DNA from: Lachnospiraceae bacterium | GTDB taxonomy: Bacteria; Bacillota; Clostridia; Lachnospirales; Lachnospiraceae | DNA length: 7,516 nt | Assembly (NCBI GenBank): GCA_900755865.1 | Contig: CAAEHZ010000124.1 | Coordinates: 1 to 7,516 of the forward strand | Direction: 5' to 3' | In this document: positions 1-6,257 of the stretch, piece after piece | Numbering within the stretch: the first letter of the stretch is position 1 | How the letters are laid out: every line of letters starts with the position of its first letter | The notes under the pieces: model-generated | Seen by the model: only the letters and a program-made list of their open reading frames with translations | Database searches by the model: none | What the model was told of the DNA's origin: nothing | Program-made: the position numbers and the translations under genes

Positions 1-1590
1 CGTGTCATGAGTGACTCCATAGAAAAGGTTGCAGGAGCAAAGCTTCGCCGTATTCTGGAAATATTTACAACAAACCGTTTTACGGGAATGCTGGTTGGTA
101 TTGTATTTACGGGAATTATCCAGTCCTCCTCAGCCTGTACGGCGATGGTAGTCAGCTTTGTAAATGCGGGGCTGATGAATCTGTATCAGGCGGCGGGTGT
201 TATTTTCGGTGCCAATATCGGTACGACAATTACTTCTCAGTTGGTTTCTTTTAATCTTTCGGCATATGCTCCCCTGATTTTGCTGGTGGGTGTGCTCATC
301 GCCATGTTTTCCGGAAAGGAAAAAGTGAAGAAGGTAGCAGATATCGTTATCGGTTTCGGTATTCTGTTTCTGGGTCTGAGTACCATGTCAAGCTCCATGG
401 CGGAAATGAAGAATGTACCGGCAGTGGTAAATCTGCTTGGGTCTTTAAAGAATCCCTTTATGGCAACTCTGGTGGGACTGGTGCTGACCAGCGTTATTCA
501 GAGCTCCTCCGTAACGGTAAGTATTGTCCTGCTTCTGGCAAATCAGGATTTGCTGTCCCTGCATATTACCCTGTATATTATTCTGGGCTGTAATATCGGT
601 GCCTGCAGTACGGCGCTTCTGGCATCCCTTGCAGGAAAGAAGGATGCGAAGCGTGCAGCTCTGATTCATTTCTGGTTTAACGTAATCGGTACAGTGCTGC
701 TATACATCATTCTCTTTGTGGCAGAGGAGCCGGTTATGAGGCTGATTTGGGCAGTTTCCTCCGACAACGGACGTTTCGTGGCAAATGCCCATACCATGAT
801 AAAGATATTCCAGGTAATTGTGCTGTTCCCTTTCTCGGGGCTGATTGTCAGGCTGGCTTGTCTGTGCGTCCGGGGCGAGGACAAGAAGGTTGGCTACCGG
901 GAAAGCTATCAGTTGAAATATATTGGGGACAAGGTTGTGTTTAATCCGGCTACCGCCGTGTTTGAAGTAGTAAAGGAGCTGGACCGTATGGCATCCCTTG
1001 CCAGCGAGAACCTGAACCGTGCCATGAATGCACTGATTACGCTGGATGAGGAAGATATTGAAGAGGTTTATGAGGTAGAGAAAAATATCAACTTCCTGAA
1101 CCATGCCATTACGGATTATCTGGTAAAGATTAACCAGACAACCCTTCCCATTGAGGATTTGAAGAGTCTGGGTGCTCTGTTCCATGTAGTAAATGATATT
1201 GAGCGGATTGGCGACCATGCGGAAAATATTGCGGATGCGGCAAAGCAGCGGAAAGAAGATGGAATTTCCTTCAGCAAGGATGCCCAGAAGGAGCTGGGAG
1301 AGATGCTGGATATGGTAAACAAGCTGATTCAGTATTCCGTGGATATGTTTGTGAAGGGTGACGAAACCCATATGAAGGACGTCATTACACTGGAAGATAA
1401 TGTGGATGCCATGGAGAAGCTGTTACAGAAGAAACATGTAGAGCGTCTGACAAAGGGCGAATGTACCCCGGAAGCGGGCATGATTTTCTCGGATATTGCA
1501 TCCGGTCTGGAACGTGTGGCAGACCATGCCACCAATATCGCCTTTGCAATTGTGGATGCAGAAAAGGAAGCCGAGGCTTCCGAAGCCTGA
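1..1590 (+). CDS. Na+/phosphate cotransporter with C-terminal PhoU-like domain (5' partial)
   Basis: Integral membrane protein predicted to import inorganic phosphate with Na+. The reading frame is open to base 1, and the first visible Met (base 7) sits in a conserved mid-helix segment (RVMSDSIEKVAG), so the true N-terminus, perhaps 20-40 residues, lies outside the window. Counting from that Met, two inverted Na/Pi-cotransporter repeats are visible, each with the family QSSS signature (residues 39-42 and 165-168) followed by GANIGTT (68-74) and GCNIGAC (194-200). Further hydrophobic segments reach about residue 287. Residues about 315-520 form a helical PhoU-like domain with paired acidic motifs DIERIGDHAENI (397-408) and LERVADHATNI (501-511), which bind metal in PhoU proteins. 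This transporter-PhoU fusion is common in Firmicutes. No pst or pho genes are visible nearby. A terminator follows, so it probably ends its own transcript. The family call is firm; phosphate as substrate is inferred from the family. Confidence 0.93.
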   Translation, partial: RVMSDSIEKVAGAKLRRILEIFTTNRFTGMLVGIVFTGIIQSSSACTAMVVSFVNAGLMNLYQAAGVIFGANIGTTITSQLVSFNLSAYAPLILLVGVLIAMFSGKEKVKKVADIVIGFGILFLGLSTMSSSMAEMKNVPAVVNLLGSLKNPFMATLVGLVLTSVIQSSSVTVSIVLLLANQDLLSLHITLYIILGCNIGACSTALLASLAGKKDAKRAALIHFWFNVIGTVLLYIILFVAEEPVMRLIWAVSSDNGRFVANAHTMIKIFQVIVLFPFSGLIVRLACLCVRGEDKKVGYRESYQLKYIGDKVVFNPATAVFEVVKELDRMASLASENLNRAMNALITLDEEDIEEVYEVEKNINFLNHAITDYLVKINQTTLPIEDLKSLGALFHVVNDIERIGDHAENIADAAKQRKEDGISFSKDAQKELGEMLDMVNKLIQYSVDMFVKGDETHMKDVITLEDNVDAMEKLLQKKHVERLTKGECTPEAGMIFSDIASGLERVADHATNIAFAIVDAEKEAEASEA

Positions 1591-1643
1591 AAGATGGAAG
1601 CAGGCGAAAATGGAGTAAAAATTTAACAGGAACACAGAATTTT

Positions 1644-1690
1644 CCCCTCAGGCAGACCGGAGAGTACCGGACTGCTTGAGGGGATTTTTA
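1644..1690 (+). terminator. Rho-independent terminator after the Na/Pi cotransporter
   Basis: Arms 1644-1660 and 1667-1683 pair over 17 positions with one G-U wobble and one A-A mismatch, around a 6-nt loop. The stem is GC-rich (outer CCCCTC/GAGGGG) and is followed by ATTTTTATAT. It lies 54 bases past the transporter stop codon and fits an intrinsic terminator for that gene. Confidence 0.82.
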
Positions 1691-1705
1691 TATAGGAGGA
1701 AATAA

Positions 1706-1993
1706 GAGGAAATAAGAGGAAATACCCAAAGAGGAGTTCGGAGAAGGGTATGGTATATGGAGAGGAAAAGAGTGAATGTACCCAGAGGGAAGTTTGAAAA
1801 AGGGTATATGGGGAGAAAAAGAGTGAATGTACCCAGCGAGGTGTTTGAGAAAGGGTATATGGGAAGGAAAAGAGTGAATGTACCCAGTGAGGTGTTTGAA
1901 AAAGGGTATATGGAGAGGAAAAGAGTGAATGTACCCAGCGAGGTGTTTGAGAAAGGGTATATGGAGAGGAAATAAGAGGAAATACCCAAAGAG
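1706..1993 (+). repeat. 51-bp tandem repeat (minisatellite), four good units with diverged flanking units
   Basis: Four adjacent 51-bp units start at 1757, 1808, 1859 and 1910 and differ at only a few bases. Each contains GTGAATGTACCC in the first half and AAAGGGTAT at the end. A diverged copy precedes them (1706-1756) and a truncated diverged copy follows (from 1961). These outer copies share an identical 29-base stretch (1705-1733 and 1965-1993) that the inner units lack. The + strand is strongly purine-rich: 37 of 51 bases in the unit starting at 1910. Because 51 is a multiple of three, the array reads open in more than one frame. On the + strand, 1757-1975 would encode four 17-residue repeats of the type MERKRVNVPSEVFEKGY, with AAGGG 8 bases before the first ATG. 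It lies right after a terminator and no promoter is visible for it, so I call DNA repeat rather than gene. Confidence 0.9.
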
Positions 1994-2033
1994 AGTAGAG
2001 AGTAGATAAGATAGAGAAAATATTGGAAATAGG

Positions 2034-2062
2034 TTGACAGTGGAGGGAGGCAATTGTATAAT
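2034..2062 (+). promoter_or_regulatory. Perfect-consensus sigma-A promoter for the NlpC/P60 gene
   Basis: TTGACA at 2034-2039 and TATAAT at 2057-2062 are separated by exactly 17 bases, matching the vegetative consensus at all twelve positions. Transcription should begin near 2067-2070. The next gene downstream is the cell-wall hydrolase starting at 2382, giving a leader of about 310 nt. Only the sequence match is seen; activity is inferred. Confidence 0.85.
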
Positions 2063-2080
2063 TTAAATCGTGGTGTAATA

Positions 2081-2095
2081 AAATTGTAACAATTT
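2081..2095. promoter_or_regulatory. 15-bp palindrome, candidate operator
   Basis: AAATTGT-A-ACAATTT is a perfect inverted repeat of 7-base arms around one central base, placed about +12 to +26 relative to the predicted start site. A related imperfect sequence (AATTGTATAATTT, 2052-2064) overlaps the -10 box, with its AATTGTA exactly 30 bases upstream of the one in the palindrome. The position suits a repressor site. I do not recognise the regulator: the spacing does not fit Rex or CcpA sites. Confidence 0.45.
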
Positions 2096-2116
2096 CTTAA
2101 AACATCGAAGGTCAGA

Positions 2117-2161
2117 ATGGAAGATACAGAATCATTCTTGCAAAAAATCCAGAATGTATAA
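2117..2161 (+). CDS. Possible 14-residue leader peptide in the hydrolase leader
   Basis: A short frame, MEDTESFLQKIQNV then TAA, begins about 50 nt into the predicted transcript. AAGG (2108-2111) lies 5 bases before the ATG, a workable ribosome binding site. It is too short to judge by composition and nothing shows it is conserved. It could be an upstream ORF modulating the hydrolase gene, or chance. Confidence 0.2.
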   Translation: MEDTESFLQKIQNV

Positions 2162-2236
2162 ATGCAGTGAATTGTAGGTAGAAAAGTAAATAGAAAACAG
2201 ACTGGTTTGGAAACAAGCCGGAAACAGGAACGAATT

Positions 2237-2315
2237 GAAAACCAGAAAGCTTGAAAACCAGAAAGCTTGAAAACCAGAAGCTTGAAAACCGGAAAGATTG
2301 AAATCCGGAAAGATT
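2237..2315 (+). repeat. 16-bp tandem repeats in the hydrolase leader
   Basis: Five near-identical units run head to tail: 2237-2252 and 2253-2268 (GAAAACCAGAAAGCTT), 2269-2283 (one A shorter), 2284-2299 (GAAAACCGGAAAGATT) and 2300-2315 (GAAATCCGGAAAGATT). Less exact relatives (GGAAAC-type) extend upstream to about 2209. The period is not a multiple of three, so this is not coding. The first three units carry a palindromic AAGCTT, and units 4 and 5 carry CCGG, so units can pair with one another in RNA. The array is in the 5' leader, ending 66 bases before the hydrolase start codon. Confidence 0.85.
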
Positions 2316-2381
2316 AAAATGTGGAAAACGTGTGAAACAGGTAGAAATATCAGAAATAACAGGGTTGGAGAACAGGCAAAG

Positions 2382-3449
2382 ATGAAAAAGATTAGAAATA
2401 CAGCGGGCAAAAACAAAGAAAAGAGATATGGTGTAATGGCGGCGCTTCTTTCCGCAGGGCTTGTATTGGGAATGACAGTGGAGCCTCTTTCCGTGCAGGC
2501 AGCAGGCAGCGGTGTGCTTCCCACAGCGGGAGTGGCAGCAGTTTTGGAGCAGAGCCTTACCACAGAGGAATATATCCAGATTGCCAGAGAAGCGGCTGGC
2601 TCCTCCTGGGGGTATACCAATATCGGCATTGCTGATGTGGAAAGCGGTAATCTGAATGTGCGGGCAATACCGGATGCCAGCGGAAAGCTGGTGGGAAAGA
2701 TGCCGAAACATTCCGCCTGTGAGATTCTGGAAACGGCAGATGGCTGGGCGCATATCCAGTCCGGCGAGGTAGACGGATATGTCAGCCTTGATTTTCTGCT
2801 GACAGGACCGGATGCGAAGCTACGGGCAAATGAAATTGTCCGGACAGTGGCTGTTGCCAATACGGACGGTCTGAATGTGAGGGAGCAGGCGAATACGGAA
2901 AGTGTAATTGTGACCCAGATTCCCAAGGGGGAAGAACTGGAATATGTGGAAACCGCTGACGGATGGGTAAAGGTATCCATTGACGGTGAGGACGCTTATG
3001 TATCCGAAGAATATGTGACCGTAGAAAACAGACTGGATACGGCAATTACCATGTCTGAGCTGTTATATGGCGCGGGAGTATCGGATGTCAGAGTAGAACT
3101 GGTGGAATATGCGAAGCAGTTTGTGGGAAATCCTTATGTCTGGGGCGGGACAAGCCTGACAAAGGGCGCGGATTGTTCCGGTTTTGTACTGGCAGTATAC
3201 AAGAAATTTGGGGTATCTCTGCCCCACCATTCCGGTTCTCAGGCAAAGCAGGGAAGCAAAATCAGCGCTTCTGATTTGCAGCCCGGTGATTTGGTATTTT
3301 ATGGAAACGGTTCCGGTAGCATCAACCATGTGGCTATTTATATCGGCGGAGGACAGGTAATCCATGCCAGCAGCCCTAAGACCGGTATTAAAATCAGCAA
3401 GTACAATTACAGAACTCCTGTAAAATATGTCAGCATATTGCAGGACTAA
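2382..3449 (+). CDS. Secreted NlpC/P60 cell-wall endopeptidase with two SH3b domains
   Basis: Exported peptidoglycan hydrolase of 355 residues, predicted to cut peptide stems in the cell wall. The start at 2382 is chosen because it gives a normal signal peptide: basic KKIRNTAGKNKEKR, hydrophobic core about residues 16-33, and a likely cleavage site near VQA-A at 38-41. It also has GGAG 11 bases upstream (2367-2370). In-frame starts at 2298 (TTG) and 2319 (ATG) would put a long polar extension before the signal. Two bacterial SH3 domains follow (about 82-142 and 155-215), each with an LNVR and a DGW motif, which usually bind wall peptides. The NlpC/P60 domain (about 236-352) has catalytic Cys265 in ADCSGF, His316 in NHVAIYIG and His328 in IHASS, so the triad looks complete. 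The long leader and perfect promoter suggest strong, possibly regulated expression. Cleavage specificity cannot be read from the sequence. Confidence 0.93.
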   Translation: MKKIRNTAGKNKEKRYGVMAALLSAGLVLGMTVEPLSVQAAGSGVLPTAGVAAVLEQSLTTEEYIQIAREAAGSSWGYTNIGIADVESGNLNVRAIPDASGKLVGKMPKHSACEILETADGWAHIQSGEVDGYVSLDFLLTGPDAKLRANEIVRTVAVANTDGLNVREQANTESVIVTQIPKGEELEYVETADGWVKVSIDGEDAYVSEEYVTVENRLDTAITMSELLYGAGVSDVRVELVEYAKQFVGNPYVWGGTSLTKGADCSGFVLAVYKKFGVSLPHHSGSQAKQGSKISASDLQPGDLVFYGNGSGSINHVAIYIGGGQVIHASSPKTGIKISKYNYRTPVKYVSILQD

Positions 3450-3464
3450 CAGGTAAAAATAGTA

Positions 3465-3493
3465 TTTACATTCCTTTCAATGTATGTTAATAT
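3465..3493 (+). promoter_or_regulatory. Promoter of rpsO
   Basis: TTTACA (3465-3470) and TAATAT (3488-3493) are 17 bases apart, with TG one base before the -10 box (3485-3486) as in extended -10 promoters. The start site would be near 3500, leaving a leader of roughly 97 nt before rpsO. It begins 16 bases past the hydrolase stop codon, where no terminator is visible, so read-through from the hydrolase is also possible. Confidence 0.7.
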
Positions 3494-3499
3494 ATGAAA

Positions 3500-3596
3500 G
3501 TGTGATTTAACCGACGCTCAGCTTTCGGATACTCCAACCGTTGCCTGGTGTCAGGTGTTTCCACGAAAAACAGATATCTATATGGAGGAGAAAGAA
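3500..3596 (+). promoter_or_regulatory. rpsO 5' leader, candidate S15 autoregulatory RNA
   Basis: The roughly 97-nt leader contains small helices: CCGA/TCGG (3511-3514 with 3525-3528) and CCTG/CAGG closing a GTGT loop (3544-3547 with 3552-3555), extendable by G-U pairs. S15 is known to repress its own translation through leader RNAs in several phyla, using different folds. This leader is of a suitable length and position, but I cannot match it to a named family. Confidence 0.35.
3584..3588 (+). promoter_or_regulatory. Ribosome binding site fixing the rpsO start
   Basis: GGAGG lies 8 bases before the ATG at 3597. This decides for the 88-residue product over the longer frame that begins at 3555, which overlaps the leader and would place this site inside the gene. 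Confidence 0.9.
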
Positions 3597-3863
3597 ATGA
3601 TTTCCAAGGAAAAGAAAACAGCAATTATGAACGAGTATGCCAGAACAGCCGGAGATACCGGTTCACCTGAAGTACAGGTAGCAGTTCTGACCGCAAGAAT
3701 CCAGGAGCTTACAGAGCATCTGAAGGCTAATCCCAAGGATCATCATTCCCGTCGTGGTATGTTGAAGCTGGTAGGTCAGAGACGTGGTCTTCTGGAGTAC
3801 TTAAAGAAGAAGGATATCGAGAGATATCGTGTTCTGATTGAAAGACTTGGTTTAAGAAAGTAA
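3597..3863 (+). CDS. rpsO: 30S ribosomal protein S15
   Basis: An 88-residue primary-binding protein of the small ribosomal subunit. It binds the central domain of 16S rRNA and helps organise the platform during 30S assembly. The length is the family norm (88-89), and the conserved blocks are present in order: TGSPEVQVA (21-29), HHSRRGM (49-55), and [12 protein letters not shown] (58-69), followed by the [15 protein letters not shown]-terminus. The start at 3597 is set by GGAGG 8 bases upstream and matches the usual MISKEKK N-terminus. It has its own extended -10 promoter and a leader that could mediate feedback by S15. The gene is followed by a hairpin and then pnp, the same order as in many bacteria, including E. 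coli and B. subtilis. Confidence 0.98.
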   Translation: MISKEKKTAIMNEYARTAGDTGSPEVQVAVLTARIQELTEHLKANPKDHHSRRGMLKLVGQRRGLLEYLKKKDIERYRVLIERLGLRK

Positions 3864-3867
3864 TATC

Positions 3868-3918
3868 CACAACTATGAGAGCGGAAGGCAGCCATTTGTG
3901 GCGCTTCCGCTTGTTGTG
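3868..3918 (+). terminator. Stem-loop between rpsO and pnp (terminator or processing site)
   Basis: Nested helices are CACAAC/GTTGTG (3868-3873 with 3913-3918), GCGGAAG/CTTCCGC (3881-3887 with 3904-3910) and GCCA/TGGC with a TTTG loop (3891-3894 with 3899-3902). The GC-rich middle helix looks like a terminator stem, but the following TTGTTGTGTAG is a poor U-tract. It may terminate only partly, protect the rpsO 3' end, or be an RNase III target. Confidence 0.55.
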
Positions 3919-3939
3919 TAGTAAAAGCAGTGTTATTTT
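3911..3939 (+). promoter_or_regulatory. Weak candidate promoter for pnp
   Basis: TTGTTG (3911-3916) and TATTTT (3934-3939) are 17 bases apart, with TG at 3931-3932 giving an extended -10. The match is mediocre, and the -35 overlaps the rpsO downstream hairpin. If real, pnp would have a leader of about 140 nt containing the long stem described separately. pnp may instead depend on read-through from rpsO. Confidence 0.35.
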
Positions 3940-3954
3940 AATGGATGTTGGGGC

Positions 3955-4034
3955 GCAGAAGAAATTCCCGAGACCGCTGAAAAGGGCAGCGAAAGGAAAA
4001 GGCTGTTTTTTTCAGTAGTTTCGGTGTCTTCTGT
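3955..4034 (+). promoter_or_regulatory. Long bulged stem-loop in the pnp leader
   Basis: A 14-bp uninterrupted helix joins 3977-3990 to 4002-4015 (three central G-U pairs) around an 11-nt purine loop, 3991-4001. Below it, after a 6-nt bulge, ACCG/CGGT pairs (3973-3976 with 4022-4025). After a 10/1 internal loop, a further 8 bp pair (3955-3962 with 4027-4034). In E. coli the pnp leader is a double-stranded RNase III substrate through which PNPase represses itself. This stem sits at the equivalent place, but its sequence is its own and the role is inferred. The short CAGC/GCTG top followed by seven T could also act as a weak attenuator. Confidence 0.55.
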
Positions 4035-4074
4035 TCCTTTACAGGATAAAATGTGCCATAAATACAGGCGGAAT

Positions 4075-4079
4075 GGAGG
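4075..4079 (+). promoter_or_regulatory. Ribosome binding site fixing the pnp start
   Basis: GGAGG is 4 bases before the ATG at 4084, slightly close but strong. It selects the MYQSFEMELAGR start over an in-frame GTG at 4024 that falls within the leader stem. Confidence 0.85.
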
Positions 4080-4083
4080 ATTT

Positions 4084-6174
4084 ATGTACCAGAGTTTTGA
4101 AATGGAACTGGCCGGACGTACCTTGAAGGTTGATGTAAACCGTGTAGGTAAGCAGGCAAATGGATGTGCATTTATGCACTATGGAGATACGGTTGTGCTT
4201 TGTACCGCTACCGCATCCGAAAAGCCCAGAGATGGAATTGATTTCTTCCCTCTGAGTGTAGAATATGAAGAGAAGATGTACGCAGTAGGAAAGATTCCCG
4301 GAGGCTTTAACAAGCGTGAGGGTAAGGCAAGTGAGAATGCAATTCTGACAAGCCGTGTTATCGACAGACCGATGCGTCCCCTTTTCCCGAAGGATTACAG
4401 GAATGATGTTACCTTAAATAACATGGTTATGAGTGTTGACCCGGAGTGCAGACCGGAGCTGGTAGCAATGATTGGTGCAGCGATTGCAACCTGTATTTCT
4501 GATATTCCCTTTGATGGTCCCTGCGCAATGACCCAGGTAGGCATGATTGACGGTGAGTTTATTATCAACCCTTCCCAGGAGCAGTGGAAGAGCGGCGATT
4601 TGAACCTGACAGTTGCGTCTACCAGAGAAAAGGTTATCATGATTGAAGCCGGTGCAAATGAGATTCCGGAAGCAAAAATGATTGAAGCAATTTACAAGGC
4701 TCATGAAGTCAACCAGACAATTATTGCATTTATTGACAGGATTGTGGCAGAGTGCGGCAAGAAGAAGCATGAGTATACAAGCTGCGCAATTCCTCAGGAA
4801 ATGTTTGATGAAATGAAGAAGCTGGTAACTCCGGAGGAAATGGAAGTTGCAGTATTTACGGATGATAAGCAGACAAGAGAAGAAAATATCCGTGTGATTA
4901 CTGAAAAGCTGGAAGAAGCATTTGCTGAGAAGGAAGAATGGCTGGCTATTCTGGGCGAGGCAGTATATCAGTATGAAAAGAAGACAGTCAGAAAGATGAT
5001 TCTGAAAGACCACAAGCGTCCCGATGGCCGTGAGATTACCCAGATTCGTCCTCTGGCAGCAGAAGTAGATATTATTCCCCGTGTACATGGTTCCGCAATG
5101 TTTACCCGTGGACAGACTCAGATTTGCAACGTATGTACGCTGGCTCCCCTTTCTGAGCAGCAGAAGCTGGACGGACTGGATGAGAACGAGGTAAGCAAGA
5201 GATATATGCACCATTATAATTTCCCTTCCTATTCTGTAGGTGAAACAAAGCCCTCCAGAGGGCCGGGAAGACGTGAAATCGGACATGGCGCACTGGCAGA
5301 GAGAGCATTGATACCGGTACTTCCCAGCGAGGAGGAGTTCCCTTATGCAATCCGTACCGTTTCCGAAACCTTTGAGTCCAACGGTTCTACTTCCATGGCT
5401 TCTACCTGTGCATCCTGTATGTCCCTGATGGCAGCAGGTGTACCGATTAAGAAGATGGTTGCAGGTATTTCCTGTGGTCTTGTTACCGGCGAAACCGATG
5501 ATGATTTCGTACTGCTGACAGATATTCAGGGTCTGGAAGACTTCTTCGGCGATATGGACTTTAAGGTAACTGGTACAACAGAGGGTATCACTGCAATCCA
5601 GATGGATATCAAGATTCACGGTCTGACAAGACCTATCGTAGAGGGTGCGATTGCAAGATGCCGTGATGCAAGACTCTTCATCATGGATACCTGTATGAAG
5701 CCTACTATTTCCGAGCCCAGACCGGAGGTTGGCCCTTACGCTCCCAAGATTATTTCTCTTCAGATTGACCCTGAAAAGATTGGTGAGGTTGTTGGACAGC
5801 GCGGAAAGACCATCAATGAGATTATTGCCCGTACCGGCGTAAAGATTGACATTACCGATGATGGACAGGTTTCCGTATGCGGTACCGATAAGGAAATGAT
5901 GGACAAGGCTGTTGAAATGATTAAGATTATTACAACAGAGTTCCAGGAAGGTCAGATTTTCAAGGGTAAGGTAGTCAGCATCAAGGAGTTTGGCGCCTTT
6001 ATCGAGTTCGCTCCCGGCAAGGAGGGAATGGTTCACATTTCCAAGATTGCAAAGGAAAGAATCAACCGCGTAGAGGATGTGCTGACACTGGGTGACGTTG
6101 TTACCGTAGTCTGCCTTGGCAAGGATAAGATGGGCAGAATCAGCTTCTCCATGAAGGATGTAGCACAGATATAA
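4084..6174 (+). CDS. pnp: Polynucleotide phosphorylase (PNPase)
   Basis: Phosphorolytic 3'-5' exoribonuclease of 696 residues. It degrades RNA to nucleoside diphosphates, can add 3' tails in reverse, works as a ring trimer and takes part in mRNA turnover. The domain order is complete. The first RNase PH-like domain has FFPLSVEYEEKMYAVGKIPG (54-73) and the conserved GGFNKREGKASE. A helical linker spans about 240-305. The second RNase PH domain, about 312-540, has GRREIGHGALAERAL (395-409), the phosphate-site region ESNGSTSMAS (431-440) and the metal-binding acids Asp486 and Asp492 in EDFFGDMDFK. A KH domain (about 555-615) carries the GxxG loop as GQRG (571-574). The S1 domain (about 623-692) has GAFIEFAPGKEGMVHIS. 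Length is normal and no key residue is missing. The start is set by GGAGG at 4075. It follows rpsO, and its leader stem suggests control by RNA processing. A nitroreductase gene follows 83 bases after the stop with no clear terminator. Confidence 0.98.
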   Translation: MYQSFEMELAGRTLKVDVNRVGKQANGCAFMHYGDTVVLCTATASEKPRDGIDFFPLSVEYEEKMYAVGKIPGGFNKREGKASENAILTSRVIDRPMRPLFPKDYRNDVTLNNMVMSVDPECRPELVAMIGAAIATCISDIPFDGPCAMTQVGMIDGEFIINPSQEQWKSGDLNLTVASTREKVIMIEAGANEIPEAKMIEAIYKAHEVNQTIIAFIDRIVAECGKKKHEYTSCAIPQEMFDEMKKLVTPEEMEVAVFTDDKQTREENIRVITEKLEEAFAEKEEWLAILGEAVYQYEKKTVRKMILKDHKRPDGREITQIRPLAAEVDIIPRVHGSAMFTRGQTQICNVCTLAPLSEQQKLDGLDENEVSKRYMHHYNFPSYSVGETKPSRGPGRREIGHGALAERALIPVLPSEEEFPYAIRTVSETFESNGSTSMASTCASCMSLMAAGVPIKKMVAGISCGLVTGETDDDFVLLTDIQGLEDFFGDMDFKVTGTTEGITAIQMDIKIHGLTRPIVEGAIARCRDARLFIMDTCMKPTISEPRPEVGPYAPKIISLQIDPEKIGEVVGQRGKTINEIIARTGVKIDITDDGQVSVCGTDKEMMDKAVEMIKIITTEFQEGQIFKGKVVSIKEFGAFIEFAPGKEGMVHISKIAKERINRVEDVLTLGDVVTVVCLGKDKMGRISFSMKDVAQI

Positions 6175-6257
6175 GAGAGAAAGAACAGAAAAGTGCCTGA
6201 GCACACTTGACACAAACTTGAGATGTGGTGGAGAAGTGCGCAGAAATGGGGATTAAT

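Noticed and set aside
700..1371. 223-residue open frame on the - strand within the transporter gene
   Set aside because: Shadow of the transporter/PhoU coding sequence, which has clear family motifs on the + strand.
1706..1993. CRISPR array
   Set aside because: The repeats are directly adjacent with no unique spacers.
1648..2053. Two hydrophobic repeat proteins (113 and 121 residues) on the - strand across the minisatellite
   Set aside because: They are open only because the 51-bp period keeps every stop-free frame open; no promoter or good start is seen and they run into the terminator.
2298..2381. Earlier starts (TTG 2298, ATG 2319) for the hydrolase
   Set aside because: They would add a polar stretch before the signal peptide, and the TTG lies inside the 16-bp repeat array.
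2132..2980. 282-residue open frame on the - strand opposite the hydrolase gene
   Set aside because: Low-complexity Ser/Phe-rich product made by the complement of the A/G-rich leader and signal region; the + strand gene has clear domains.
3941..4018. Possible 25-residue basic leader peptide in the pnp leader
   Set aside because: No ribosome binding site before the ATG and it overlaps the strong stem at 3955-4034.
6207..6212. TTGACA before the nitroreductase gene as a -35 box
   Set aside because: No -10-like sequence at 15-19 bases downstream; the DNA there is G-rich.
4414..6213. 599-residue open frame on the - strand opposite pnp
   Set aside because: pnp on the + strand is complete and conserved; the antisense product is rich in Cys, Asn and Leu with no recognisable domain, as expected for the shadow of a codon-biased gene.
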